A DNA stretch of 64,000 nucleotides from Parabacteroides sp. Marseille-P3160 (lineage in GTDB: Bacteria > Bacteroidota > Bacteroidia > Bacteroidales > Tannerellaceae), in assembly GCF_900162725.1 (NCBI RefSeq), contig NZ_LT799418.1:454699-518698 (forward strand), given 5' to 3'. The notes under the pieces were generated by a model that worked only from the letters and a program-made list of their open reading frames with translations, searched no databases and was not told the DNA's origin. This document shows positions 52,748 to 63,030 of this stretch, one piece after another (within the stretch, counting starts at the first letter, position 1; the number at the start of each line of letters is the position of its first letter). A program made the position numbers and the translations under genes.

Positions 52748-55135
52748 ATGAAAATAGGTTTTAAAGATTTAAGAATAGTTATTCTCTTCTTTTCCATTTT
52801 AATGTTTTTCTCTTCGTCGTTATTTTCTCAAAGCAGGAATGGGCGCATTATGGGTTATGTTAAGACAAGTGATAATGAACCTCTCTCCTACGCTTCGGTA
52901 CTTTTGCAGGATACGAAATACGGGGATATGGCAGCAGATGACGGTCGTTTTTCTTTTCAAGCTCCTGCGGGAAAATATACATTGATCGTTACTTATACAG
53001 GATATATTACGATAGAGAAGGAGGTTGTGGTAGTGTCCGGTCAAAGTTTAGATGTGGGTACCCTTATCATTAATGCAGATTCGAAAAGGCTCAGGGAAGT
53101 CGTGGTGGCGGATATACAAAAAAATAAGTTTTCGAAAAAGATGACCGCAACAGTCGCCCGTATGCCGCTTGCGGATATGGAAAACCCAAGCGCTTATAGT
53201 GTCGTTTCAAAAGATTTTATGCAGGAAATAGTGGCGACGGATTTGAATTCGGCCGTATCTAATGTACCTGGAGTTATTGCTAACAACGGAGTAAATGATA
53301 GCGGTAATGACTTTACCTTGAGAGGTTTCACCGGTAATGCAACCTTTAGGAACGGATTGATTGTAAATCCACGGACCCAAACCGAGATTGCAAACGTAGA
53401 GCGCATCGAAATACTGAAAGGGCCTGCCGGGACATTATTCGGAGGGCTGATGTCGACTTATGGAGGAGTTGTTAATACCGTAACAAAGCGTCCCTATGAA
53501 AGCTTTAGAGGTGATGTTAATTATACGACCGGAAGCTGGGGATTAAATCGGTTTACGGTAGACCTGAACACTCCGTTGAATAAAGACCGTACGGCATTGG
53601 CCCGTTTCAACGGGGTAGCGCATACGCAGAATAGTTTCCAGGATGCGGGTTATATGAAAAGTTTGGCTTTTGCGGCAAGTTTGGCTTTTAAGACGAGCGA
53701 ACGTACGACCGTTCGTTTTGATGCCGATATTTACACCCCGGATAAAACGCTGAACGCTTATGTACGGAATTCCCAATTGCTGAATTACGAATCCATGAAG
53801 GATCTTAAGTCTTCACACGGACGTGCCTTTACGAGTAATGATATCGGAACCAAACGTACTTCATACTATGCCTTAGCCGAAGTAGAGCACCGTATATCGA
53901 ACAACTGGACTTCAAGAACATCTTACCAACATGGTGAATCGGGTGAAAAAGAATCGATTTTTCTCGTCTTGATGTACAACACGGATAATACCAAAGTCTC
54001 CCGTTACATAAGGCCTTTTGATGTATACGAAATGAAGACGGATAATTTCCAGCAGAATTTTATCGGCGAATTCAATCTGGGTAAGATACGCAACCGGTTT
54101 GTAGGAGGTTTTGATATACTGGCTCGGAGCACATTCTATCAATATGGAACGTTTAAGGATAATACATATTCCAGGGTCTTTGTTTTTTACGATGATGTGA
54201 CGCTGGATGATACTACACCTTGGCAACCGATTACGCGTACGGAAGTGAATAAGTTGGAAAGAATTTCAACGACAGGCATTAAAAACAGTGATTATTCGAT
54301 AAGCGCTTATGCTTCCGATGTTATCGATTTTACGGATTGGTTAGTTGCCATGGCGAGTGTGCGTGTAGACAGATATAAAAATCAGAAAACCGTGACCAAC
54401 GGCGTGAAGGGGGATGACGATTACCATCAGGTACAAGTCTCTCCTAAATTTGGAATTGTCGCCAAATTATGGAAAGATAAGATTTCTCTTTTCGGTAATT
54501 ATTCCAATGGATTTACGAATGTCGCGCCGTCTATGGGTTCGAATGGGGAGATAAGGAAATGGGATCCTCAACAATCTTATCAGGCAGAAGGCGGATTTAA
54601 GTTTGAATTATTAGATGGAAAAATAACCAGTACGATCAGCTATTACGATATCAAAGTAAAGAATTTGGTAAGAACGTTGGATGACGGGACATCGGAACAA
54701 GACGGTACCCAATATAGCAGAGGCTTTGAAGCTGAAGTGATTGCTAATCCGGTGAGGGGGCTGAATATTGTTGCCGGATTCGGGACGAATAAAAATAAAT
54801 ATACCCGATACAACGAGTCTTACCAGAATAAAAAAATGTACTTTATTCCTGATAATATCTTTAGTCTATGGACAAGTTATAAAATTCTGGATGGAAAAGT
54901 CGAGGGATTAGGTTTTGGCGCCGGTGTGAATTATGTGGGTAAAGCTAATCTGAATATGGTAAACGATTTTTATGTCCCGGACTATACCTTATTGAGTGCC
55001 AGTTTGTTTTATGACCAACCGAAATATAAAGTAACTTTAAAAGTCAATAATTTGACGGATGTTACTTATTGGAGCGTTTATGGACAACCTCAAAACCCGC
55101 GCCAGTTTATGGCAAATATCTCTTATAAGTTTTAA
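52748..55135 (+). CDS. TonB-dependent siderophore-type receptor
   Basis: Outer-membrane TonB-dependent receptor of 795 aa. Signal up to SSLFSQ, a carboxypeptidase-D-like domain (GYVKTSDNEPLSYASVLLQD), the siderophore-receptor plug (VPGVIANNGVNDSGNDFTLR, ERIEILKGPAGTLFGGLMST) and barrel with GISGFTNVAPS-like NGFTNVAPSMG and C-terminal PRQFMANISYKF. The plug motifs are those of FhuA/FoxA-type ferric-siderophore receptors rather than SusC. Followed by a PepSY-membrane protein, a common iron-acquisition pairing. Iron-hydroxamate type is a guess. Confidence 0.93.
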   Translation: MKIGFKDLRIVILFFSILMFFSSSLFSQSRNGRIMGYVKTSDNEPLSYASVLLQDTKYGDMAADDGRFSFQAPAGKYTLIVTYTGYITIEKEVVVVSGQSLDVGTLIINADSKRLREVVVADIQKNKFSKKMTATVARMPLADMENPSAYSVVSKDFMQEIVATDLNSAVSNVPGVIANNGVNDSGNDFTLRGFTGNATFRNGLIVNPRTQTEIANVERIEILKGPAGTLFGGLMSTYGGVVNTVTKRPYESFRGDVNYTTGSWGLNRFTVDLNTPLNKDRTALARFNGVAHTQNSFQDAGYMKSLAFAASLAFKTSERTTVRFDADIYTPDKTLNAYVRNSQLLNYESMKDLKSSHGRAFTSNDIGTKRTSYYALAEVEHRISNNWTSRTSYQHGESGEKESIFLVLMYNTDNTKVSRYIRPFDVYEMKTDNFQQNFIGEFNLGKIRNRFVGGFDILARSTFYQYGTFKDNTYSRVFVFYDDVTLDDTTPWQPITRTEVNKLERISTTGIKNSDYSISAYASDVIDFTDWLVAMASVRVDRYKNQKTVTNGVKGDDDYHQVQVSPKFGIVAKLWKDKISLFGNYSNGFTNVAPSMGSNGEIRKWDPQQSYQAEGGFKFELLDGKITSTISYYDIKVKNLVRTLDDGTSEQDGTQYSRGFEAEVIANPVRGLNIVAGFGTNKNKYTRYNESYQNKKMYFIPDNIFSLWTSYKILDGKVEGLGFGAGVNYVGKANLNMVNDFYVPDYTLLSASLFYDQPKYKVTLKVNNLTDVTYWSVYGQPQNPRQFMANISYKF

Positions 55136-55254
55136 TGAAGAAATTTTCCTGAAGTTATTCCGGCGATATATTCCGCCGGAACAACTTTATTTTATAAGGC
55201 CGGTTAATCCGGGCAGTATGAATGTCAAAAGAAGAATAAATAATAAGATTTAGA

Positions 55255-56355
55255 ATGAATAAGAAACTAATCTCATGGCTCCATTTATATCCGGGCCTTA
55301 TTTCTTCCCTACTTGTGTTTTTTGTTTGCATTACCGGTACAATCATAGTGTATAGTGATGAAATCATGGATCTCTCAGCAGGCAAAGCTTGCTATGTCTC
55401 GGAGATAAAAGAAGAAAGGTTACCAGTTGACCGATTGATAAATATTATAAAAAAGGAATACCCACAGCGTAAAGCGGTCAGTTATATGGTTGCATATAAA
55501 GATCCGAAACGTAGTGTCCGGTTTAATACGTATGGAAAAGAAGACGGCTTGCGGATGGTCTATATGGATCCTTATACCGGGAAAATCCTGAAAGACGACG
55601 GAACCATTTACTTTTTTTATATCACGGCACATTTACATAATTCATTACTTTTGGGTAAAACAGGGCAGTGGATTATCGATATAGCAACGATTATATTAAT
55701 TCTGGAATTAATCACCGGGCTTATTTTATGGTGGCCGAAGAGATGGAACCGCTCTTCGAGGAATAGTTCGTTTAAGATCAAATGGAAATCAAACGCCAAA
55801 CGTCTTAACTACGATCTCCATAAGGTATTAGGCTTTTATGCCCTGGGTGTCATTCTCTTATTATCCATCACAGGATTACTTATAGCCTTTAATCCGTTAT
55901 CGGCTTTGGTGCTGAAATCCGCCGGAGCGGATACCTCTCATCAATGGGAAAAGCAATTGCCCGGATTTCAGCCGGATAAACAAGCATACGATTTAAACCG
56001 GTTAATCAAAAATACATTTGACCGGTATCCTCAAAAGAGTGAAGTGCAGGTGGCAACCTACAAATTAGATTCCAGTGGATATTATTCTCTCAGAGTAGCC
56101 GATCGGATCGGCTTAAAAAGTGCACAACGTCCCGTCTTTAAAGTATATAACCGCTTTTCAGGAGAAGAAATCGAGATACCGGAGCCTGCCTTGAAGCACG
56201 AAAAGATTGAGAATACGATTTGGGTTTTGCATATGGGGAATTGGATGGGGCCTGTTGGCAAATTTGTCACATTCTTAGGAGGCCTGATTGCCTCAAGCCT
56301 TTCCTTAACAGGTTTCTATATCTGGTGGGGAAGGAGAAAAAAGGGAAAGGGGTGA
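55255..56355 (+). CDS. PepSY-associated membrane protein (iron-reductase-like)
   Basis: A 366-aa inner-membrane protein with about four spans: near residues 12-33 (LISSLLVFFVCITGTIIVYS), 140-160 (IIDIATIILILELITGLILW), 190-212 (VLGFYALGVILLLSITGLLI) and 335-355. PepSY domains lie in the periplasmic loops. Conserved HLYPGL near the N terminus and HLHNSL, KVLGFYALG, LHMGNW bear histidines typical of heme-b-binding PepSY reductases such as those that free iron from siderophores. Encoded 119 bp after the siderophore receptor, so the pair probably acts together. Confidence 0.88.
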   Translation: MNKKLISWLHLYPGLISSLLVFFVCITGTIIVYSDEIMDLSAGKACYVSEIKEERLPVDRLINIIKKEYPQRKAVSYMVAYKDPKRSVRFNTYGKEDGLRMVYMDPYTGKILKDDGTIYFFYITAHLHNSLLLGKTGQWIIDIATIILILELITGLILWWPKRWNRSSRNSSFKIKWKSNAKRLNYDLHKVLGFYALGVILLLSITGLLIAFNPLSALVLKSAGADTSHQWEKQLPGFQPDKQAYDLNRLIKNTFDRYPQKSEVQVATYKLDSSGYYSLRVADRIGLKSAQRPVFKVYNRFSGEEIEIPEPALKHEKIENTIWVLHMGNWMGPVGKFVTFLGGLIASSLSLTGFYIWWGRRKKGKG

Positions 56356-56440
56356 TTGGAAAATACCCCGGTTTGCAGGCGGAATGTATAATCTTGCTTC
56401 CATAGCTTCTATACCTCTTTATGAAAAAGGAATGCTACAT

Positions 56441-59400
56441 TCAGTTTTCATTGCCTTTTTTTCTGTACTCATTGGGAGGCATGTGAAATTGTTCTTTGAA
56501 GCAACGACTGAAATAGCGGGCGGATTCAAATCCCACCTGCTCTGCTATTTCGATGATCTGCATTTGCGGTTTCTCCTTTAGCCATCTGGCAGCCAACTTA
56601 AGTTTGTAATTCAATACGAAATCATTGGGCGTCATACCTGTCAAAGACTTGAATTTCGCATAGAATGAACTTCGGCTGACTCCAAGTTGTTGGGCCATTA
56701 GATTCATGTCGAATACCGTATTATTTAAATTTTTTTGGATGATCTTCTCAACCGACCGAAGGAAGTCCCGGTCCATGGGATTATCAGCCAGCAGGCTTGT
56801 CTCGAAGTTTTCCTGTTGACTGAATTTCTGTTTGATGATAAGGCGGTTACGCACAATATTATTGCAACAAGCAAGCAGTACTTTTGAATTAAAAGGTTTG
56901 GTGATATAGGCGTCTGCCCCGTGCTTGAAGCCTTCGAGGTTTTGCTCCGGTGAAGTGAGCGCCGTAAGGAGTACAACCGGAATATGGGAAAGATTAAGAT
57001 CGCTTTTTATTCGCAAACACATTTCCGTGCCGGACATTTCAGGCATCATGATGTCACTCAGGATAATATCCGGCATGATTTCTACCGCCTTTGTCAGTCC
57101 TTCCTTCCCGTTTTTAGCTATACATACCTTATATACAGGAAGAAATAGAGAGACTAATATTTGAAGGAGTTCTTCATTATCTTCAATAATAAGGATACTG
57201 TAAGATGCATCTTTTTCATTTGTCAGGATATAATTTTCCATCTCCGGTTCTACCGTTTCTCCGTTATCGTATGATTCGGTTAAGATGGGTTCCATATCTA
57301 TCACAGAAGAATTTTCTTTTTCAAATACAGCTTCCCCCCGCTCGAAATGTGTTTTTCCTTTTTTTAATCGTACGGAAAAAATGCTTCCGTATCCGGGTTT
57401 ACTTTCTACCTGAAGAACCCCTTTGTGCAGTTCTATGATATTTTTAGAAAGAGAGAGGCCGATACCGCTTCCGATAGTTTGTGTCGAGCTGTTTATTTCA
57501 TTTTCACTTTGATAGAAATGATTGAAAATTTTATCCAATTCCTCTTTCTTTATACCGATGCCATTATCGATAATCTTTATGACTACTTCGTCCGTCGTTT
57601 CTTCAAGGATGATATCGATCATTCCGTTGGATCCGGTATATTTGAATGCATTCGATAGTAAGTTCAAGATTACCTTTTGCATTTGTTTCGAATCAATCCA
57701 GCATAAAACGCTTTCTTGTGAGGTTTGGAAGTGATAACTGATATTTTTATTCTTAGCAATTTCAAGAAAAGAAAGATAGATCTCTTTGATAAAAGGAACC
57801 ATGTTCCTTTCTGCTATTTTCAATTTTGTATGGCCTTGTTCCAGCTTTCGGAAGTCTAATAATTCACTAATCAGATTACGCATCTGATACGAATTCTTGT
57901 AGACTTTTAATAGCTTGTTGTATAGAGAAGGCGCCAAACGGTTGTTTTGCAAAAGTAGTTCTATCTGTGATATAATGAGAGTCAATGGAGTTCGGAATTC
58001 ATGGGAAATGTTGGAGAAGAATTGTAACTTCTCTTGATTAAGTTCTTCTATTCTCTCTTTCTCCTTTCTTTCAAACTCAAGAGAAGTACTTAAAAGGATT
58101 TCGGCATGTTTAAAACGGATAAAAGTATAGACTATTCCTAAAAATACAAGAATATACAACGCATAAGACAGAGGGGTGGCATAAAACGGTGATTGAACAA
58201 TAACCTCCAGTTGGATAGGTTCTACTTGCGGCATGTTTGAATTTTGTTTTTGCCGAACCGATAGCTTGTATTTTCCGGGGCTTAAATTCGTATATGATAT
58301 CTTTTTATCTGTATTTAATATCCATTTTTCATCAAAGCCTTCCATTTTGTATTCATATACAGGTGTTTCGAGTGAGCTTACATAGTTGTTGGTCGTGAAC
58401 GTGAAAATCAAGTTGTTCTGATTATACTTTAAAGTTATTTTCTCTGTATAGGGTAAGGCTTCTTTCAATACTTTTGAGGAAGGTCCCGGATGTACCAACT
58501 CGTTGTTGACGGATAAAGAAGAGAAGTATAATTTATATTTCTTTTTAGACAAGAAAAGAGATTCTTCATGGAAAGAGGTAAGTCCGTCTACTCCTCCGAT
58601 GAAGATTTCTCCATCTTGACAGACAAACATTCCACATCCGTAATTAATGCCGGAGATAGGGAGCGCTATTCCCAACTCTATCACCTCAAGTTTCTGTTTG
58701 TCAGGTGAGAGAATACTAATGCCTTTATCTCCCGATATAAGTAAAGATCCTTTTTTCGTTTGTACAATATCATAGCAATAATTACTTTGTAATAAATTCT
58801 GTTCGGCACTGTATTTCACAAATGAATTCGTTTCCTTTCTTATTTCGAACAACCCGGATCCTCTTGTTCCAAAGAAAATACGGTTTTGATTATCTTCGAA
58901 TATCTTAATAACCGAATAATTCTTTATGCCGTTGCCCGGCAGGCTATATTGTGTCTGATCGTTTTCATTTTCCAGATAAATGCGGATTATACCGGAACCT
59001 ATCCCAAGCCAGATGTTATTTTTAGAATCTATTAAAAAAGAATTCGGAGTATAGTTTTTCTTAAATAATTTGGAAATTTTCCCGTCATCGAGAGACATTT
59101 TAAAGAGCCCTTTCCGAGTATAGAAAATCAGGAATTCGTTTTTATAAATCCCCACTTGATTTATAACATCATCTGCTAGTTCAGGTGTATCCGATGGGTA
59201 AATTGTTTTTATGTTATGGAACTTCTTTCTTGAAATATCATAAATAGATAATCCTCCGATATGGGTACCAATATATAATTTATTTCGTTCGGGACTGTAA
59301 CAGATGGATTTTAAATTGTTGTGTGATATTGAATTGCCCGATTCTCCAGCGATGAAATGAGTAAATTTACGCTTCTTTCTGTCAAAAAAATTCAATCCTC

Positions 59401-60463
59401 CTCCTTCGGTACAAATCCAAAGATTATGATCCTTATCTTCCGCCATATGTCCGACAAAGGGATTGCTTATACAATCGGTACGCGAAGTATCGGCATAATA
59501 GTAGGTAAATACATCCGCAACCGGATTAAAATAGTTTACGCCTCCATAATAAGTACCGATCCACAGGCTTCCCTGTTTATCTTTATAGATAGAGAATATG
59601 GAAGAATGGACCAGACTACCGGGGATTACATCTTTTGAATAGACCTTGAATACTCCCGTCTTCGGATTAAAAACATTAAGTCCGAGAAAGGTTCCTATCC
59701 ATATTTGTCCATTGCTGTCTTCGGCAAAACAACGGATATGGTTGCTTGAAATGCTGTTGGAATTGTGGGAATCATGCATGAATTTCTTAATCCTTCCTTC
59801 TTTATCCCGTTTATACATTCCGTTTTCACGAGTGGCAATCCATATATTTTTTTGGGTATCTTCAAACAGTTCGTAAATATCTTCTTTGGGAATGACTGTT
59901 TGAATTTCTTTCCCCTGCTTGAGGAGCAAACCGTTTTTGGTACCAATCCACAGTTGCTTATTGGAATCGATAAATATTTTCTGAATGGAGAAGTTTTCGA
60001 CTTTTACTATAAAATCATATGATTGTTCCTTCGGATTCCAAATGCAGATAGAGTCATTTATTCCAAACCAAAGTCGATTGTCATGAAAAAGGAGGGCTTT
60101 TATATTATTGGGAATCAGTTTCTCAAAGCGTTCGGTTCTGAAATCATATCGGAGTAAAGCGGAATAATCGGAAATAAAGTATAAATTACCGTTTTTATCT
60201 CCGGTGAGAGGGTATGTTTCATTTCCAGGAGACAGGACCTTTGGGCTATTTGTCGGTTTGAATGAGATTGTAACGTTCCCGTCATACATGCTTAATCCTT
60301 CTTCTGTTCCGAACCACATGCGACCAAACTCATCCTGATAGATTGACATGACGGCTAATTGGGCCAATCCCTCTTTCATCCCGATATGTTTGAAGTAAAT
60401 GGAATATATATTGGGAGTAAATGCGCAGATATATAGTAGAAGAATCAGGTATCTCTGTTTCAT
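56441..60463 (-). CDS. Hybrid two-component system regulator (HTCS)
   Basis: One-protein sensor/regulator of 1340 aa. Signal/N-terminal span, then about 14 Reg_prop beta-propeller repeats (GRMWFGTEEGLSMYDG, QLWIGTKNGLLL, QGSLWIGTYYGGVNYFNP and so on) to about residue 650, a Y_Y_Y domain (YEYKMEGFDEKW), a membrane span near 766-784, HisKA with H821 in NISHEFRTPL, HATPase (NLLSNAFKYT, GIGLSLSKNI), a receiver with phosphoacceptor D1137 in ILSDIMMPEMSG, and an AraC helix-turn-helix at the C terminus. Such proteins sense oligosaccharides in the periplasm and activate the adjacent PUL. PUL 2 and the divergent GH97 are candidate targets. Confidence 0.97.
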   Translation of the reverse strand: MKQRYLILLLYICAFTPNIYSIYFKHIGMKEGLAQLAVMSIYQDEFGRMWFGTEEGLSMYDGNVTISFKPTNSPKVLSPGNETYPLTGDKNGNLYFISDYSALLRYDFRTERFEKLIPNNIKALLFHDNRLWFGINDSICIWNPKEQSYDFIVKVENFSIQKIFIDSNKQLWIGTKNGLLLKQGKEIQTVIPKEDIYELFEDTQKNIWIATRENGMYKRDKEGRIKKFMHDSHNSNSISSNHIRCFAEDSNGQIWIGTFLGLNVFNPKTGVFKVYSKDVIPGSLVHSSIFSIYKDKQGSLWIGTYYGGVNYFNPVADVFTYYYADTSRTDCISNPFVGHMAEDKDHNLWICTEGGGLNFFDRKKRKFTHFIAGESGNSISHNNLKSICYSPERNKLYIGTHIGGLSIYDISRKKFHNIKTIYPSDTPELADDVINQVGIYKNEFLIFYTRKGLFKMSLDDGKISKLFKKNYTPNSFLIDSKNNIWLGIGSGIIRIYLENENDQTQYSLPGNGIKNYSVIKIFEDNQNRIFFGTRGSGLFEIRKETNSFVKYSAEQNLLQSNYCYDIVQTKKGSLLISGDKGISILSPDKQKLEVIELGIALPISGINYGCGMFVCQDGEIFIGGVDGLTSFHEESLFLSKKKYKLYFSSLSVNNELVHPGPSSKVLKEALPYTEKITLKYNQNNLIFTFTTNNYVSSLETPVYEYKMEGFDEKWILNTDKKISYTNLSPGKYKLSVRQKQNSNMPQVEPIQLEVIVQSPFYATPLSYALYILVFLGIVYTFIRFKHAEILLSTSLEFERKEKERIEELNQEKLQFFSNISHEFRTPLTLIISQIELLLQNNRLAPSLYNKLLKVYKNSYQMRNLISELLDFRKLEQGHTKLKIAERNMVPFIKEIYLSFLEIAKNKNISYHFQTSQESVLCWIDSKQMQKVILNLLSNAFKYTGSNGMIDIILEETTDEVVIKIIDNGIGIKKEELDKIFNHFYQSENEINSSTQTIGSGIGLSLSKNIIELHKGVLQVESKPGYGSIFSVRLKKGKTHFERGEAVFEKENSSVIDMEPILTESYDNGETVEPEMENYILTNEKDASYSILIIEDNEELLQILVSLFLPVYKVCIAKNGKEGLTKAVEIMPDIILSDIMMPEMSGTEMCLRIKSDLNLSHIPVVLLTALTSPEQNLEGFKHGADAYITKPFNSKVLLACCNNIVRNRLIIKQKFSQQENFETSLLADNPMDRDFLRSVEKIIQKNLNNTVFDMNLMAQQLGVSRSSFYAKFKSLTGMTPNDFVLNYKLKLAARWLKEKPQMQIIEIAEQVGFESARYFSRCFKEQFHMPPNEYRKKGNEN

Positions 60464-60600
60464 AATCGACGGATATATGAGTTGCCGGTTTTAACGATAT
60501 CTCTTAATAGTAGTCAAGATGTACGAAAATAGCTTACGAATATACGAAAAAATAATTAATTTACTGAGCTCCTCTTTTCTCATTGCTTTTGAGAATAGAG

Positions 60601-60633
60601 TTGGGTGCGAGTCAAACTTTTTGCCTATATTTA
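60601..60633 (+). promoter_or_regulatory. Possible promoter of the GH97 gene
   Basis: TTG (60601-60603), 22 bp, then TATATTTA (60626-60633), one mismatch from the -7 box. RNA would start near 60640, after the first ATG of the frame (60583), which supports the start at 60670. Confidence 0.4.
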
Positions 60634-60669
60634 TCGTCCAAAATGATGAGTCTGTTAAACTTATTGGTT

Positions 60670-62682
60670 ATGAGAAATGAATACCGTGTTTTATTATTGG
60701 CGGCCGCCTCGATGATGGTCTGCTCCTTTTCTTTCGCTGAGAAAAAGTTTACCTTAAAAGCTCCCGACGGGCAGTTGCAGGTGGATATTACGATCGATAA
60801 GACGATCGAATACTCCGTTACGCAAGGGAGCGATCTGCTAATAAGCCCATCGCCGATTTCGATGACTCTGACGAACGGGCAGGCTTTCGGCATCGATCCG
60901 AAGTTTCAGAAGAAATCGACCCGTAGCGTGAACCAGACGATTGCACCTCCTGTCTATAAGCGGGCTGAGATCAAAGACGAGTTCAATGAGTTGGCTTTGA
61001 AATTCAAGGGAGATTATACTTTGATTTTCCGCGCCTACAACGAAGGGGTGGCTTACCGCTTTGTGTCGACTTCCTCCAAGGGCTTCGAGGTTCAAAGCGA
61101 ACAGGCTTCTTTCCGTTTCCCGGCGGACGCCCAGGCGTTTGTTCCTTATGTGAAGGGACGGACGGATGCCGGGTTTGAGGCCCAGTTCTTTAACTCGTTC
61201 GAAAATACGTATGAGCATATTCCCCTGTCAAAATGGGATAGCAAGCGTCTGACATTCCTTCCGTTGTTAGTGGAAGGGCCTAATGGAAAAAAGGTATTGA
61301 TTACCGAGAGCGACCTGCTGAATTATCCGGGTATGTATCTGCATAACCCGGATGGATCTCCCGGTTTGCAGGGCGTTTTCGCGCCTTATCCCAAGGAAAT
61401 CGAGCAGGGCGGGCATAATCGTTTGCAAGGCGTGGTAAAGTCGCGGGAGGCTTACCTTGCGAAATATGACAAGGGTACCTCCTTCCCCTGGCGGGTCATT
61501 GTCGTTTCTGAAAAAGACCGGGAGTTGGCGGATAACGATCTGGTTTATAAGTTGGCTTCTCCCGCTACATTTACAGATATAGCCTGGATCAAACCTGGGA
61601 AAGTGGCCTGGGACTGGTGGAATGATTGGAACCTGTATCACGTTGATTTCCGCACCGGAGTCAATAACGAGACATACAAATATTATATCGACTTTGCCTC
61701 CGCACATGGAATCGAGTATGTTATTCTGGACGAAGGATGGTCGGTCAACTTACAGGCGGATCTGATGCAGGTCGTTCCTGAGATTAACTTGCCGGAACTG
61801 GTTCGTTATGCCGACAGTAAGAAAGTCGGACTAATCCTCTGGGCCGGGTACCTGGCTTTCGACCGGGACTTGGAAAAGGTCTGCAAGCATTATTCCGAAA
61901 TGGGGATCAAAGGTTTTAAGGTAGACTTTATGGATCGCGACGACCAGGCGATGGTGAATTTCCACCGGCGGGCGGCCGAAACAGCCGCCAAGTATCATTT
62001 GATGCTCGACTTCCACGGAACGTATAAGCCGACCGGCTTGCACCGTACTTATCCCAATGTAATCAATTACGAAGGGGTGCATGGTCTGGAGACTATGAAA
62101 TGGTCGCCTGGAAGCGTGGATCAGGTGACCTATGACGTAACAATTCCTTTCATCCGCATGGCTGCCGGCCCATTTGATTATACGCAAGGCGCGATGCGGA
62201 ATGCGACGAAGAATAATTACTATCCATGCAATTCGGAACCGATGAGTCAGGGAACCCGTTGTCGCCAACTGGCGGAATATATTGTCTTCGAATCCCCATT
62301 GAACATGCTTTGCGATAACCCTTCCAATTATATGGCGGAGAAGGAATGCCTTGAGTTCATCGCATCGGTACCGACCACTTGGGATCAAACGGTTTCGCTG
62401 GACGGAGAAGTGTCCAAATACATTGCCATTGCCCGTAAGAAAGGCAACGACTGGTACGTCGGCGCTTTGACCAATTGGGATGCCCGTACGTTGGAGCTGG
62501 ATCTTTCCTTCCTGGGAGAAGGTTCCTACCGGGCGGAGATTTTCCGTGACGGCATCAATGCCGACCGTGTAGCGCGTGATTACGTGAAAGAGGAAATCTC
62601 CATTCCGGCGTCCGGGAAGCTCAGTGTGAAACTGGCTCCCGGCGGAGGTTGTGTCCTTAAAATCACAAAAGGAAACTCGTAA
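60670..62682 (+). CDS. Glycoside hydrolase family 97 (alpha-glucosidase/alpha-galactosidase)
   Basis: Exported GH97 enzyme, 670 aa from the chosen start (MRNEYRVLLLAAASMMVCSF is the signal region). N-terminal beta-supersandwich (FTLKAPDGQLQVDITI, FRAYNEGVAYRF), then the TIM barrel: WDWWNDWNLYHVDFRTGVN, YVILDEGWS, GFKVDFMDRDDQ with D419, DFHGTYKPTGLHRTYPN, and NYEGVHGLE with E468. GH97 contains inverting alpha-glucosidases (SusB) and retaining alpha-galactosidases. The Asp in VDFMDRD could be the nucleophile of the retaining branch, but I cannot settle the subfamily. Divergent from the HTCS gene. Confidence 0.93.
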   Translation: MRNEYRVLLLAAASMMVCSFSFAEKKFTLKAPDGQLQVDITIDKTIEYSVTQGSDLLISPSPISMTLTNGQAFGIDPKFQKKSTRSVNQTIAPPVYKRAEIKDEFNELALKFKGDYTLIFRAYNEGVAYRFVSTSSKGFEVQSEQASFRFPADAQAFVPYVKGRTDAGFEAQFFNSFENTYEHIPLSKWDSKRLTFLPLLVEGPNGKKVLITESDLLNYPGMYLHNPDGSPGLQGVFAPYPKEIEQGGHNRLQGVVKSREAYLAKYDKGTSFPWRVIVVSEKDRELADNDLVYKLASPATFTDIAWIKPGKVAWDWWNDWNLYHVDFRTGVNNETYKYYIDFASAHGIEYVILDEGWSVNLQADLMQVVPEINLPELVRYADSKKVGLILWAGYLAFDRDLEKVCKHYSEMGIKGFKVDFMDRDDQAMVNFHRRAAETAAKYHLMLDFHGTYKPTGLHRTYPNVINYEGVHGLETMKWSPGSVDQVTYDVTIPFIRMAAGPFDYTQGAMRNATKNNYYPCNSEPMSQGTRCRQLAEYIVFESPLNMLCDNPSNYMAEKECLEFIASVPTTWDQTVSLDGEVSKYIAIARKKGNDWYVGALTNWDARTLELDLSFLGEGSYRAEIFRDGINADRVARDYVKEEISIPASGKLSVKLAPGGGCVLKITKGNS

Positions 62683-62750
62683 AAAGAGTCTGAAATAGAT
62701 GAAAAAAATGAGTTAACTGAAATTCTCTAATCAGTATACTCGTTTTCTAC

Positions 62751-62793
62751 AATCAGTGCACTGAATAAAATGATTCAGTGCACTGATTTTTTT
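62751..62793 (+). terminator. Terminator after GH97
   Basis: Perfect 15-bp arms AATCAGTGCACTGAA (62751-62765) and TTCAGTGCACTGATT (62774-62788), 8-base loop, then a run of seven T to 62793. Each arm contains the self-complementary CAGTGCACTG. Confidence 0.88.
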
Positions 62794-62887
62794 GCCTGGG
62801 TTTATTGAGTTTGACTTGTAAGGAAAAAAGTTTACACAACTTAAAATTAAAGAGGTATAACCTCAGGAGAAATGCATTTCCCTATTT

Positions 62888-62946
62888 GTTCGGTGGAGTG
62901 TCCTCACTCCGTCGTGTTGGAAGCAAAGCTCCCGCTTCCGCCGAAC
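62888..62946. repeat. Multi-stem (three-way-junction-like) intergenic repeat
   Basis: Outer stem GTTCGG (62888-62893) with CCGAAC (62941-62946). Inside are two hairpins: GGAGTG-TCC-TCACTCC (62895-62909 region) and GGAAGC...GCTTCC (62919-62939 region). The 59-bp unit could fold as a cloverleaf-like element or be a REP-type mobile element. No tRNA features (no T-loop, no CCA end). Confidence 0.5.
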
Positions 62947-63030
62947 ATAACAGGAGTTTGCCCTGGGTGTAAGCTTTTTTCGTACAAGTCACTGTCTTGA
63001 TCTTGAGTTTTTTTAAATAGATCCCAATTA

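Larger units (their letters stand above)
62683..63030. other. Intergenic stretch with a terminator and folded repeat
   Basis: 348 bp without a gene. A strong palindromic terminator (62751-62793) follows GH97, and a multi-stem repeat lies at 62888-62946. No small ORF or RNA gene recognised. Confidence 0.6.

Noticed and set aside
62888-62946. Multi-stem repeat as a tRNA gene
   Set aside because: It lacks the acceptor length, T-loop sequence and anticodon arm of a tRNA.
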